NCBI GenBank assembly: GCA_045545595.1
Contig: JAZQBG010000003.1
Coordinates: forward strand, 1 to 64,000
Origin: SIG205 sp045545595
GTDB taxonomy: Bacteria; Bacillota_I; Bacilli_A; RF39; UBA660
Length of the DNA stretch: 64,000 bases
Direction of reading: 5' to 3'
Of the stretch, positions 34,725 to 44,402 are shown piece after piece (the first letter of the stretch is position 1; each line of letters starts with the position of its first letter). The position numbers and the translations under genes were made by a program. The notes under the pieces are model-generated. The model saw nothing but the letters and a program-made list of their open reading frames with translations, made no database searches and had not been told where the DNA came from.

Positions 34725-37700
34725 CTAATATTGACTTGTAAACTTCTTAGTTCCTACACTTCTTGTCCATGTATCACCAATTCCATTAGTACAAGACACA
34801 GATACCCAATATAGATATGGGAAGTTATAATTTGTATAGTTTGTATGATTTGCTATATATTCTCTTTGAATATCAGCTTGCGCTCTTGTTAATGTATAAT
34901 CTGTAACTACCCAATAGAATCCAGGAGCTGATGGTGCAGGTTCAATTCTTCCTGTCCATCCAGCTGATTTAAATACATTTAATAATCCTTCTGCATTTCC
35001 ATATTCTCCGTGTCCAGTCATCAACATACAATAAGACTCTGTAATATTAGCATATAAATTAATTGTATTAGTTGGCATCTTATCAACCCAACCATCCCAA
35101 GAATTAAATTTATGGTAAATATCTAAAGCACTTTGAGCATTTAGATTTTCAGGTGTTGTATTATATGCAACTGAACGTGTAGCCCATAATGAACCTTGAA
35201 CGTAATAATTAACAGTATAATAATTAACAGACCAATTTGCTGTATAACTTCTATTACCTGTTGAACCTTTACTTACAGTCACATTTTTTGATGGTGAATT
35301 TAATCCAGTACCAGACCATCCTGTGAAGGTATATCCTGTTCTTGATGGTGTTGGTAAAGTAAATGAATTACTTTCAACATTATAACTTGTTTGTAAAGGA
35401 GATGCTGAACCTCCAGCTAAGTTATAAGTTATATCATATTGTATAACTTTCCAGTTTGCTATATATGATTTATCTCCTATACTACCCTTTGAAATACTAA
35501 CATTTGTTGATGGTGTACTTCCATTACTTCCAGTCCATCCTAAGAAGGTGTATCCTGTTCTTGTTGGTGTCGGTAATGTTATTGTATTAGATTCTACATT
35601 ATAAGTTTTAGTTAATGATGAGGTAGAACCACCACCTAAATCATAAGAGATATTATAAGTAATAATTTCCCAATTTGCAGTATATGTTTTTTCTCCTATA
35701 CTACCTTTAACTATACTTACATTTGTTGATGGTGTACTTCCATTACTTCCGGTCCATCCTAAAAATTTATAACCTTTTTTAGTAGGTATAGGTAAAGTAA
35801 ATGTTTCTGTTTCAATATTATAGATATTTACTAAAGAAGATGCTGAACCACCATTCAACTCATAACTAATACCATAATTAATAACTTTCCATTTAGCAAC
35901 CAACTCATGATCAAATTCTTTGTTTTGTAAACTATCTTCAGTTATCAATGTGTCGTTATAGTACCACCCTTCAAAAGTATAACCAACTCTTGATGGAGAT
36001 GGTATAGTACCATATAAACTATTATAAGAAATCATAATATAGTCTTCTTCTACAACTCCACCATTTGCATTTAAGCTCACTTTATAAGGATTAGATGTCC
36101 AGTTTGCTTTATAAGTTTTATTACCAACTGAACCTTTACGAATAACTACTTCTAATTGTGGTTTTAAACCATTACTTCCAGACCAACCTAAGAATGTATA
36201 TCCTGCTCTTGTTGGTGTCGGTAATGTTATTGTATCAGATTCTACATTATATTTAATTTCTTTAGCATCATCATTTCTACCAGTATTAAGATTATATTTA
36301 ATTGTATATTCATTAGTAGTATATTGAGCTTTATAAATAGTATCTTCTTTTATTACACCAACTGATGGATTCCATCCTGTAAAGGTATAACCATCAATAA
36401 ACGGATCTTCAGGTGCTATTGATTTATTTCCATAATCAACTGTTTCAGTCTTTAATAAAGCACCAAATAAATCATAATATTTCACTTCTAACTTTATAAT
36501 TTCCCATTTTGCATATAGAGTTATTTCATCATTATCATTAGAAGATAAATTATATATTTCTGATTCATCTTTATATATTACATCACCATCAATTGAAGTT
36601 GACCAACCTACAAATGTATATCCTTCTTTTGTAAATTGATTCTTAATTAATTTAGATGATTGATTATATATAAATTCTTGTTTCTTCATTTCACCTTGAC
36701 CTTCAGCAGAATTATAAGAAATATAATAAGATATAGGTTCATAATTAGCAGTCAATTTTTTATTACCAACAGAACCTGTGGATATTTTATAATCTATTAT
36801 TGGTTCACTATTATCTGGTGTTGTCCATCCTATAAAATTATAACCTTCTTTTGTCGGTGAAGGTATTAATATATCTTCGCTTTCTACATTATAACTAGGA
36901 GGTGCTTCATTCAGCGTTCCTCCATTAAGATTATAGTTAATATCATAAGTAATTAAATTCCATTCAGCATATAAATTAATATCTTCAGGAATAGTATATA
37001 AAGTATCACTTGACACATATTCATTATTAGAATTTTTCCAACCATTAAATGTATAACCATCTTTTTCAACTTCTGGTAATTCACCATATTCAGAATCAAA
37101 TTTAACTTCTCTTTTTATTAAAGAATCGTTATTATCTTTTGAATTGAATATTAAGTTATATGAATTAGCATCATAGTTAGCTTCTAATTCTATATCATCA
37201 ACAGAACCTGTGGATATTTTATAATCTATTATAGGTTCACTATTATCTGATGTTGTCCATCCAATAAATGAATATCCTATTTTCTCTGGACAAGGAATTA
37301 TTATATCTTCGCTTTCTACATTATAACTAGGAGGTGCTTCATTCAGCGTTCCTCCATTCAATAGATAAGATATATCATAACTATTAATATCATATAAAGC
37401 AGTAATGACTAATTCCTCTTTTACTGTGGATAATTCTTTATCCCATCCTGTAAAGGTATAACCTTTTCTAATTGGATCTTCAGGTATAACAATTTCACTA
37501 TCATAATCTAATTCACTTTGTTGAATTATAGATTCATCATAATCTAAAAATGTTATTTGATATGAATTAACTTCCCATATAGCATATAGAGTTATAATAT
37601 CACCACTTTTAGAAGACAAATTTTCTAATTCTTCTTTATTTTGAAAATCTGCTATCCCTTCTTTTTCTTGCGACCAACCTACAAATGTATATCCTTCTTT

Positions 37701-38294
37701 TGTAAATTTATTTTCATTTAAGGTACAAATATCATCTATTTTACATATAATAGACTCCATTTTACCATATCCACCATTGGCATCAAAAGTAATACTATAT
37801 TCTTTTGGTGGCTCTGGTTTTGGAGAAGGTTTTACTTTGTTAGGTTTTACAACATTGACTTCTTCTTTACCAACTTCTTTTTCCTCTTCCTTTTCTTCAG
37901 GAATAATCACTTCATTTTGAACTGGTGGTTCAATAGGTTTCTCTTCTTCCTGTTTAGGAGGATGAGTACACGCAATTACAACAGAAGCTGTTAATAAAAT
38001 AAATAATATAAAAAGAAAAGGAATACGCCTTTTCAATGTTATATAATTATTATCACCGACAAAAACGTATCCTTTCTTAAATCCAAATAATTTTTCTTTT
38101 ACTTCAAACTCTTTATTATCAAATAATAATAAATCCAGTTCTTTTTCTTCTGAACTGGATTTATATTTTTTTAATCTAGTTTTTCCAACAATTACATTGT
38201 CTTCATTTTTTCTAAATTCTTTTTTTGATATATAAGGAACATCTTTACAATATTTTGAATTCTCACATTCAATAGCAATATACTTTTTACTCAT
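34725..38294 (-). CDS. N-terminally anchored surface protein with 13 InlB B-repeats
   Basis: About 1189 residues. A cytoplasmic N-terminal domain (1-90), one membrane helix (about 91-110), a Pro/Glu-rich linker (115-165), then about 13 InlB B/Flg_new repeats (each near 60-75 residues; recurring GYTFxGW and a closing xANW), and a C-terminal domain of about 105 residues (YCMLMTGHGEYGNAEGLLNV, FYWVVTDYTLTRAQADIQ). No sortase motif, so it is held by the N-terminal helix. Likely an adhesin acting in mating contact. The cytoplasmic head is unusual. It follows the Cna-B protein gene by 25 bases. Confidence 0.8.
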   Translation of the reverse strand: MSKKYIAIECENSKYCKDVPYISKKEFRKNEDNVIVGKTRLKKYKSSSEEKELDLLLFDNKEFEVKEKLFGFKKGYVFVGDNNYITLKRRIPFLFILFILLTASVVIACTHPPKQEEEKPIEPPVQNEVIIPEEKEEEKEVGKEEVNVVKPNKVKPSPKPEPPKEYSITFDANGGYGKMESIICKIDDICTLNENKFTKEGYTFVGWSQEKEGIADFQNKEELENLSSKSGDIITLYAIWEVNSYQITFLDYDESIIQQSELDYDSEIVIPEDPIRKGYTFTGWDKELSTVKEELVITALYDINSYDISYLLNGGTLNEAPPSYNVESEDIIIPCPEKIGYSFIGWTTSDNSEPIIDYKISTGSVDDIELEANYDANSYNLIFNSKDNNDSLIKREVKFDSEYGELPEVEKDGYTFNGWKNSNNEYVSSDTLYTIPEDINLYAEWNLITYDINYNLNGGTLNEAPPSYNVESEDILIPSPTKEGYNFIGWTTPDNSEPIIDYKISTGSVGNKKLTANYEPISYYISYNSAEGQGEMKKQEFIYNQSSKLIKNQFTKEGYTFVGWSTSIDGDVIYKDESEIYNLSSNDNDEITLYAKWEIIKLEVKYYDLFGALLKTETVDYGNKSIAPEDPFIDGYTFTGWNPSVGVIKEDTIYKAQYTTNEYTIKYNLNTGRNDDAKEIKYNVESDTITLPTPTRAGYTFLGWSGSNGLKPQLEVVIRKGSVGNKTYKANWTSNPYKVSLNANGGVVEEDYIMISYNSLYGTIPSPSRVGYTFEGWYYNDTLITEDSLQNKEFDHELVAKWKVINYGISYELNGGSASSLVNIYNIETETFTLPIPTKKGYKFLGWTGSNGSTPSTNVSIVKGSIGEKTYTANWEIITYNISYDLGGGSTSSLTKTYNVESNTITLPTPTRTGYTFLGWTGSNGSTPSTNVSISKGSIGDKSYIANWKVIQYDITYNLAGGSASPLQTSYNVESNSFTLPTPSRTGYTFTGWSGTGLNSPSKNVTVSKGSTGNRSYTANWSVNYYTVNYYVQGSLWATRSVAYNTTPENLNAQSALDIYHKFNSWDGWVDKMPTNTINLYANITESYCMLMTGHGEYGNAEGLLNVFKSAGWTGRIEPAPSAPGFYWVVTDYTLTRAQADIQREYIANHTNYTNYNFPYLYWVSVSCTNGIGDTWTRSVGTKKFTSQY

Positions 38295-38319
38295 TGTTTG
38301 CTCCTTTCAATAAATAGAA

Positions 38320-41300
38320 TTATTTTCTTCTTTTTTTCTTTTTGCATAATGAGATTGCTATTGCTATTACACCAGCTAATGATAATCCACTAATTGCGAT
38401 ATAAATAGGCATATTATTATCATAACCAGTTTGAACACCTTGCTCTGGTTCTACTTCTTCCTGTATAACAGGTAATAAAGTATTTTGATAAATAATGCTA
38501 TACAATAAATCTTCATCAGTTTCTACTTTTTCATCATTAACAAATAGTCCTTCAGAATTCAAACTAACTTTTACAACCTCTGGACTAAGTAAGTATCCCT
38601 CTGGTGCACTACTTTCTTTTATATATACAGTTGTTCCGTATATAATATCAATTAATGCTGTACCAGTTTCTACATCAGCACTATATTCTGCAATAACATC
38701 TTTGCACTCAGCATCACTACATACACTAAATTTAAAATCTTTACTAATTATATTTTCTAAAGTTGTTGAATCAACTTTATTAACTAAAATATAATTTTTT
38801 ATTATCTCATTATAAATAGTTTGACTATTAGAGATTTTTTCTATATTTTGACCTTTATACATTGTATCTATTGAGATAACTTCTTCGCTTTCATAGTACC
38901 CTTCTTTCGGTTCTAATTCACGAACTTCAAAATAGATTTCATCATCAACTGAAATTGGTAAATCTGCTAAAAACTTAACTTTACCATCTGCATCAGACAC
39001 AGCAGTTTCAATTAAAGTACCTGCTTTAACTAATGCTGGTCTTACATTTCTTTCTAATGGACGATATTGTGGATAAATATCCTTAATTGCAAACAAACCA
39101 AAAACAACACCTTCTATTGGTGTTTCAGTATCTAAATCTAATTTTGTTAAATCAACTTCTACTTTTTGTCTTTCGTTAGTTATTGAAATTGTTTCCATAA
39201 CTACTTCTGTTTCATTATCTATAAAATTTAATGATACTTTGTATTGATTTGTATCAATTATCATTGTGTTAGGACTTTGATATTCATAAACCACATAATT
39301 GCCAAGTGGGATAAGTTTTGAGTATCCTTCTCCTGATGATGTTGTAGTAATAACATCAACTAATTCACCTTTTTTATAGATAACTGAATTATCAGCAGGA
39401 TCTAAAATATCTTCATCTGCTTGTACATAAACAATCATATCTGCTAATGGTCTTTCTTCATAAATAAATTGAATATTACCATTTTCATCTTCTTCAACTC
39501 CAACTAATACTTCACCATGTTTTTCAACTTTGATTTGACCTTTTACTGCTTTATCTTCCATTACAACTGTTAATAACGGATCTCCATCAGAATCAGTTTC
39601 AACAATATTTGTATTAGTTACCTTGAAATTTACACCTTCTTTGTTGATTAAGTAATTATTTGGACTTTCAATTTCCTCTAGTATCCAATTACCAGCTTTT
39701 ACCTCTAGCGGTAATTGAATCATACCTTTGTCAGATGTCTTCCAAGTATCATGAGTAGTATCAGCAACTTTTTGAGTTAAATATTCTCCTGTGTCAGCAT
39801 TTTTAATTTTAAATGAAGTATTAGATGCTGTAATTAACTTTCCTGTTTCTGAATCTACTTTTTGAATTTTAACATAAGATGTAAATAAACGATTGTTTAT
39901 AATATATTTAATTGTATCTTGATTTTCTTTAGATACAGTAAAAGTAAATGTGTTTTCTACTAATTCAGTATCCATTTTTCCTTTTACTTGTTTTCCAATA
40001 TAACTTCCATAAGCCAATTGTTTAGACTTATCATATCCATTTTTATTTGTAATTAATTTATCGTACTCTTTATCAGTAAATTCTTCTCTGTGTTCCCAAG
40101 CAGTTTCAATATCTCCATATTTATCAACATACTTTTTAGCAACAACAATGAATTCTGCTCCTTCTTCCTTTTGTACGATTTCTGATTCATCACCAGAAGT
40201 AACAATTTTTTCTATTTCAAAATCTGCTGTAATAACTTCTTCTTTTGATACTGATTTAGCAGTCACTACTTTTACATTTTGTGATGAATAACTCAACTCA
40301 AAAAATTCCTTATTTTTATTAAGTTTATATCCGTCTGAACTAGTTAGTTCAAGCCAGAAATATTTTCCTAAATATAAATTATCAACTTGTGCTTGTCCGT
40401 TTTCAATACGAACTCTAGTTATTTCATCACCTGCATTATATATAATAGAACCATCTGCTGGATCTAATATATTTTCATTAGCATACAATCCATACAATGC
40501 ACCGTCTATTTGACCCTCATTTTGTGCATAACCTACGTCAGCATCTTCCTTAATCAAGATGGCACTACCCTTTACCCTTTCATTAGATAAAGTTAAGCTA
40601 ATGCTACCACTACCAGTTGCTGAATCGCTATCAGTAGTATTATCTGGATTTAACCAATACTTAGTTTTTGTTTTTACTTCCACTACACTATACTTATGAG
40701 TTTGTGATGCTTTTTCAGTAGCACTCTTTAATGCTTCAGAATCTGCTGCTGCTTGTGCATCTACTAAATTATGATAGGCACCTCTTTCGTCTACTTCAGC
40801 TTGTTCTTCTTCACCTAAATCATCCCAGTTAGTGACATAAGTTTTTGGTGATGATGAAGATGTATAAGTAGTTGTTGAAGTTACGTGGGCATATCCATCT
40901 TCCCCAGTTGTTCCTGTTGCAAACTTAACATCATCTCTATAAAATTCTACTTCTACTCCTGATAATGGTTTTCCTGTTTCAAGATCAGTTTTATAGAATG
41001 ATACATTAACAACTTCTTGTGCAGATTTTTCTGAAGTGGTTGTTGCATATTCAGGTTCTGCTTTAGTTAATCTAAATACATGGATATAATCCATTGAATT
41101 GACATTATAAGATATTCCTCTTGTTGCAATGCCCGTTGCTAATACTGCATCACCAATTCCCATTGCTTCACCATTTGCACCATACATGGAAATATTACCA
41201 TTATATACATGTATTAATGCTGCGTGTCCACTACCATTATAATTTGCTTTATCTTCAGGTCTTTGTAAAACTAAATCACCATTTTCAAATAAATGAGCAT

Positions 41301-41691
41301 TTGCTTTTACATCTTTAACATAGCCAGAATAAATATGAATTGCATCTTCTGGATGATTTAAAGCATTTTGATACATCTTATCAGGTGCATACCTTGCTCC
41401 TGTTCCTTCAGGTTGAGGTTTATCAATATCGTAAGGATGTATGCCCACAATAGATTGTCCTACTCCTAATTTATTTAATGTACGAGTGACCAATCCAGTA
41501 CAAGTACCCACTTCCCAATATCCCCAACTTTCATATGACATTGCTGTTTCAATTATCTTATCTCCAGACACACTCGCTAAAGCATTTACTTTAGGAATAA
41601 ATGGTGTGATTGGAAATGAAGACATTAAAATTCCTACTACCAAAAAAACATTTAAAACTTTTTTTAACTTCCTACCAATTTTTTTCTTCAC
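38320..41691 (-). CDS. Cna-B/SpaA surface protein with N-terminal NlpC/P60-CHAP-like domain
   Basis: About 1123 residues. Signal peptide (about 1-38), a cysteine-peptidase-like domain (about 40-210; Cys in WEVGTCTGLVTRTL, His in GSGHAALIHVYNG), then several Cna-B/SpaA pilin-type domains (SFYKTDLETGKPLSGVEVEF, SYVKIQKVDSETGKLITASN, DLTKLDLDTETPIEGVVFGL). It ends EQGVQTGYDNN, a membrane helix and KKKKRRK, a variant sortase signal. GTG start after AAAGGAG. Surface adhesin/lytic factor leading the transfer operon. Confidence 0.8.
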   Translation of the reverse strand: MKKKIGRKLKKVLNVFLVVGILMSSFPITPFIPKVNALASVSGDKIIETAMSYESWGYWEVGTCTGLVTRTLNKLGVGQSIVGIHPYDIDKPQPEGTGARYAPDKMYQNALNHPEDAIHIYSGYVKDVKANAHLFENGDLVLQRPEDKANYNGSGHAALIHVYNGNISMYGANGEAMGIGDAVLATGIATRGISYNVNSMDYIHVFRLTKAEPEYATTTSEKSAQEVVNVSFYKTDLETGKPLSGVEVEFYRDDVKFATGTTGEDGYAHVTSTTTYTSSSSPKTYVTNWDDLGEEEQAEVDERGAYHNLVDAQAAADSEALKSATEKASQTHKYSVVEVKTKTKYWLNPDNTTDSDSATGSGSISLTLSNERVKGSAILIKEDADVGYAQNEGQIDGALYGLYANENILDPADGSIIYNAGDEITRVRIENGQAQVDNLYLGKYFWLELTSSDGYKLNKNKEFFELSYSSQNVKVVTAKSVSKEEVITADFEIEKIVTSGDESEIVQKEEGAEFIVVAKKYVDKYGDIETAWEHREEFTDKEYDKLITNKNGYDKSKQLAYGSYIGKQVKGKMDTELVENTFTFTVSKENQDTIKYIINNRLFTSYVKIQKVDSETGKLITASNTSFKIKNADTGEYLTQKVADTTHDTWKTSDKGMIQLPLEVKAGNWILEEIESPNNYLINKEGVNFKVTNTNIVETDSDGDPLLTVVMEDKAVKGQIKVEKHGEVLVGVEEDENGNIQFIYEERPLADMIVYVQADEDILDPADNSVIYKKGELVDVITTTSSGEGYSKLIPLGNYVVYEYQSPNTMIIDTNQYKVSLNFIDNETEVVMETISITNERQKVEVDLTKLDLDTETPIEGVVFGLFAIKDIYPQYRPLERNVRPALVKAGTLIETAVSDADGKVKFLADLPISVDDEIYFEVRELEPKEGYYESEEVISIDTMYKGQNIEKISNSQTIYNEIIKNYILVNKVDSTTLENIISKDFKFSVCSDAECKDVIAEYSADVETGTALIDIIYGTTVYIKESSAPEGYLLSPEVVKVSLNSEGLFVNDEKVETDEDLLYSIIYQNTLLPVIQEEVEPEQGVQTGYDNNMPIYIAISGLSLAGVIAIAISLCKKKKRRK

Positions 41692-41787
41692 AATATTCTC
41701 CTTTCAATTATTGGCACTACTAACAAAAAAGATTTTAAATTACTATCATCCCCTTTCTTTTCAAGCAAAAATAGAGATTTTGGACAT

Positions 41788-41816
41788 AAAAAAAGAGAGA
41801 CAAATTCCATCTCTCT
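41788..41816 (-). terminator. terminator inside the 5' leader, possible attenuator
   Basis: Minus-strand stem AGAGAGA / TCTCTCT (41794-41816) followed by a T-run, between a promoter and the surface-protein gene at 41691. The 5' arm can alternatively pair, as ATAGAGA (41812-41818), with TCTCTAT (41771-41777) farther down, which would disrupt the terminator. Confidence 0.55.
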
Positions 41817-41832
41817 ATACTATTACTTCCAT
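41815..41832 (-). CDS. possible 5-codon leader peptide (MEVIV)
   Basis: ATG at 41830-41832 with AGGG just before it, five codons, stop at 41815-41817 where the terminator stem begins. A ribosome here would cover the stem. Very short; supported only by position. Confidence 0.3.
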   Translation of the reverse strand: MEVIV

Positions 41833-41847
41833 TTTCCCTATAATACC

Positions 41848-41876
41848 ATTTTAGCACATTTTTTTAGGCAAGTAAA
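41848..41876 (-). promoter_or_regulatory. promoter of the surface/transfer operon
   Basis: Minus-strand TTTACT (41871-41876), 17-base spacer, TAAAAT (41848-41853) with a TGC extension; transcription would start near 41841, about 150 bases before the gene. The 330 bases 41692-42021 hold this leader and the hsdS terminator, and no other gene. Confidence 0.55.
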
Positions 41877-41981
41877 TGGCAATGAGAAAATTTTTTATTT
41901 TTTTCAGGTTAATATCGTTTTTTTAACTCTAAATATATTTTTCATTTAGATGGTACTATAACTATCTAGACATTATATCAT

Positions 41982-42010
41982 AAAAAAAGCAAATCTAATC
42001 AAAGATCTAC
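41982..42010 (-). terminator. terminator after hsdS copy A
   Basis: Minus-strand stem GTAGATC / GATTTGC with wobble pairs, then a T-run, starting 12 bases after the stop of hsdS A. Confidence 0.5.
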
Positions 42011-42021
42011 TCACAATATTA

Positions 42022-43188
42022 TTATATAAACATATTTTGCATAAGTCCTTTTTTTAATTGTTTTAATACTTCTATTTTTCTTAGTTCTTTCGTGGTTTTT
42101 TCTTGTAATAAAGATAACATTTTACCATACTTTTCTTGGACATATAATGGTGGAAAATGAATCTCATATCTTGATATTTGAGGAGCTGTTAATTGGGGTA
42201 CTCCTGTTGATTCTTGTATTAAAGTTAAATTATTAATAGCTTCCTGCATATATATTAAATTAACCTCTCTTTTTGGAATTAAAACTAATAATCTAACTAT
42301 AGGATAATATTTTCCTTCTCTTTTTATTGCCTTTCCAATATCACCTCTACCTGTTACAGTAATAGATTCTTCATTAATTTTATAAATATCACTATAACCA
42401 TATAATCCATTCATTTCTAAATTATTAGAATATATTGGATAACAGAATTGAGGGGTTTTATCAAAAGAAACATTAGTTTTGTTAATATCTCCACCTGCTT
42501 TAACAGTAAAAATATCATCAATTCTTTTTTTTGAATATTCTATTTGTTTATTAAATATATATTGAGTTTCTAATTTTTTGGTAAATAACTTAAGGTCTTC
42601 AATTTTCTTAGTTTGAAGTTCTATTTTTTTATCCAAAAGATATAAGGTTCTAGCAATTTTACTTTGTTCTTCTTTTGTAGGAATATTAATATTAAGTTTG
42701 TTTATTGAATCTTTAGAAATACCGTAAACTTTGAATCCATTTGCTAATATTCTTATTTGATTATGGATTGATGGTGAAGTAAAATAATAACCTTTAAACA
42801 TAGGTGCAAATAAATTTTGTTTATCTCTCGCTAGTATAGTGTGCAATCCTGAAACAGTATTACATTTGATGTTATTAAGTTCAATTACTTTGCCTATACC
42901 TTCATAATCCTCAGAAGCATCAGCAAATATAAGGTCTGAATCTTTGCAATATTCATATTTATTATTGTAATTTATATCTTTTATATATGTTTCAACATCA
43001 TTGTCAACATCTACTATAGTAGAATATTTTCTGTGAATATCACCATAATGGATATTTTTGATTATACCACTATCCGATAATTGATCACGAGATAATGAAT
43101 TAGTACTAAAATATTCAAACACATTTTTTAAATCAATATTTTGCCATTCATCATTAAATTCTTTAAATCTTAATTTAGGAACATTCAT
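42022..43188 (-). CDS. hsdS: type I restriction specificity subunit HsdS, copy A (likely expressed)
   Basis: About 388 residues with two target-recognition domains separated by conserved helices, KKIELQTKKIEDLKLF in the middle and QLKKGLMQNMF at the end. It chooses the DNA site for the HsdM/HsdR complex. The first residues NVPKLRFKEFNDEW are identical to copy B. An extended -10 (43248-43256) points into it. Its start, middle and end are exact inverted repeats of copy B, so its two recognition domains can be exchanged. Confidence 0.92.
   Translation of the reverse strand: MNVPKLRFKEFNDEWQNIDLKNVFEYFSTNSLSRDQLSDSGIIKNIHYGDIHRKYSTIVDVDNDVETYIKDINYNNKYEYCKDSDLIFADASEDYEGIGKVIELNNIKCNTVSGLHTILARDKQNLFAPMFKGYYFTSPSIHNQIRILANGFKVYGISKDSINKLNINIPTKEEQSKIARTLYLLDKKIELQTKKIEDLKLFTKKLETQYIFNKQIEYSKKRIDDIFTVKAGGDINKTNVSFDKTPQFCYPIYSNNLEMNGLYGYSDIYKINEESITVTGRGDIGKAIKREGKYYPIVRLLVLIPKREVNLIYMQEAINNLTLIQESTGVPQLTAPQISRYEIHFPPLYVQEKYGKMLSLLQEKTTKELRKIEVLKQLKKGLMQNMFI
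42028..42061. repeat. inverted repeat IR3, copy A
   Basis: 34 bases that are the exact reverse complement of 45425-45458, at the 3' ends of the two hsdS genes. Confidence 0.85.
42582..42633. repeat. inverted repeat IR2, copy A
   Basis: 52 bases, exact reverse complement of 44868-44919; encodes the central conserved helix between the two recognition domains of each hsdS. Confidence 0.88.
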
Positions 43189-43222
43189 TTTCTCACCACA
43201 ATTCTAGTCCTTAAGTTTAATA
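43144..43222. repeat. inverted repeat IR1, copy A
   Basis: 79 bases, exact reverse complement of 44324-44402; covers the ribosome-binding site and first 15 codons of hsdS. It borders the 1.1 kb recombinase/promoter segment 43223-44323. Confidence 0.9.
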
Positions 43223-43247
43223 AAAAGATACTAAACATACTATCAAT

Positions 43248-43256
43248 ATTATATCA
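43248..43256 (-). promoter_or_regulatory. promoter driving hsdS copy A, inside the invertible segment
   Basis: TGATATAAT on the minus strand, 25 bases outside IR1 on the recombinase side. No equally good promoter faces copy B. Confidence 0.6.
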
Positions 43257-43295
43257 CATTTTTTATTAAAATTTATATAAAAAGAAAAAATAATA

Positions 43296-44264
43296 TTATA
43301 TTACTTTTTCTTGAAAAACTTTACAAATCAGATCAATACATTTTTTCTTTTGCGATAATCTTGGATGAACATATAAATTAAGAGTTATGGTAACATTTGC
43401 ATGTCCCAACAATTCACTTACTGTTTTATAATCAACACCTAGTGAGATACAATTGGTAGCAAAAGTATGTCTTAATGAATGAAAATTAAAATGTTTTATT
43501 TTTGCTTCTTTTAATACTTTATTGAAATATTTTCTATAGGTTCTTGGTTCTATGTAATCACAATTTCCTGTTAAAATATAATCTACTTTGTTAGTCTTAA
43601 CTTTTTTTAATATTTCTAAAAATTCTTTGTTAATAGGTATTTCTCTATTAGCATTTTTTGTTTTTGGGGTAGTAATTATTACTTTTGAAATATTCTTTTC
43701 TTTATCTTTGATATATATTCTTTGAATAGTTTTGTCAATATATAATATACCTTTTTTAAAATCTATATCTTCCCATTTTAAAGCACATAATTCACCAATT
43801 CTGATTCCTGAGTAAAGAGATATTAATATTCCAACATTTCTTGGTGATAAATTGTTTAATACATAATCAGTTATTTTATTTTGTTCGTGTTTTGTTAAAA
43901 CATATATCTTATTATCATGTTGATCTTTTGGATAATTAAAACTGAGTTCAATATGCTTCATTTTTTCTTCATTTATAGCTTTTTTTAAACTTCCTTTAAC
44001 AATTATAGCAATATCTTTTATTGTTTTTTCAGATAAACCTCCAGAACCATCTTTTTTTCCTGTTTTAGACAGCTCTAGGAGAAAGTTTTGTATTATCCTA
44101 TGATTTAGTTCAAATAACTCATATTTTCCTAATTTAGGCATTATATGATTAAAAATATTATTCGAGTAATTAGCATAAGTTGATTCTTTTATATATTCTT
44201 TTTTTTCAATTAACCACTCATAGATCCAGTCTTTATAAAGTATTTTCTTTTTACCTATTCTCAT
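43296..44264 (-). CDS. tyrosine recombinase of the hsdS inversion locus
   Basis: About 322 residues. N-terminal SAM-like domain, then the catalytic residues: Arg in LYSGIRIGELCALKWEDIDF, HxxR in FHSLRHTFATNCISLG, His in LLGHANVTITLNLY with the nucleophile Tyr in LNLYVHP. It sits between divergent hsdS genes, the arrangement of phase-variable type I loci, so its substrates are most likely the IR pairs. ATG 44262-44264 after AAAGGAGG. An own -10 (TATAAT, about 44290) lies in a palindrome. Confidence 0.88.
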   Translation of the reverse strand: MRIGKKKILYKDWIYEWLIEKKEYIKESTYANYSNNIFNHIMPKLGKYELFELNHRIIQNFLLELSKTGKKDGSGGLSEKTIKDIAIIVKGSLKKAINEEKMKHIELSFNYPKDQHDNKIYVLTKHEQNKITDYVLNNLSPRNVGILISLYSGIRIGELCALKWEDIDFKKGILYIDKTIQRIYIKDKEKNISKVIITTPKTKNANREIPINKEFLEILKKVKTNKVDYILTGNCDYIEPRTYRKYFNKVLKEAKIKHFNFHSLRHTFATNCISLGVDYKTVSELLGHANVTITLNLYVHPRLSQKKKCIDLICKVFQEKVI

Positions 44265-44282
44265 TAAATTCCTCCTTTCTGG

Positions 44283-44301
44283 TCTTCTATTATATAGAAG
44301 A
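44283..44301. promoter_or_regulatory. palindrome over the recombinase -10
   Basis: TCTTCTAT-TAT-ATAGAAGA, perfect 8-base arms, overlapping the recombinase TATAAT. Candidate operator or recombinase-binding core. Confidence 0.4.
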
Positions 44302-44323
44302 AAGAGGAACATTCTTTTCTAAG

Positions 44324-44402
44324 TATTAAACTTAAGGACTAGAATTGTGGTGAGAAAATGAATGTTCCTAAATTAAGATTTAAAGAATTTAATGATGAAT
44401 GG
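44324..44402. repeat. inverted repeat IR1, copy B
   Basis: Exact 79-base inverted partner of 43144-43222. Confidence 0.9.

Noticed and set aside
34725..38294. DNA repeats of a CRISPR or satellite type
   Set aside because: The repetition follows codons and gives InlB B-repeat protein domains; copies diverge at the DNA level.
2245..42010. Similar sequences at 2245-2274 and 41982-42010 as attachment sites
   Set aside because: Both are stem plus T-run directly after gene ends, and the match is limited to a terminator and adjoining AT sequence.
43296..44264. Tyrosine recombinase as integrase of the conjugative element
   Set aside because: It stands between divergent hsdS genes with exact inverted repeats, the setting of an hsdS invertase; no excisionase or attachment site goes with it.
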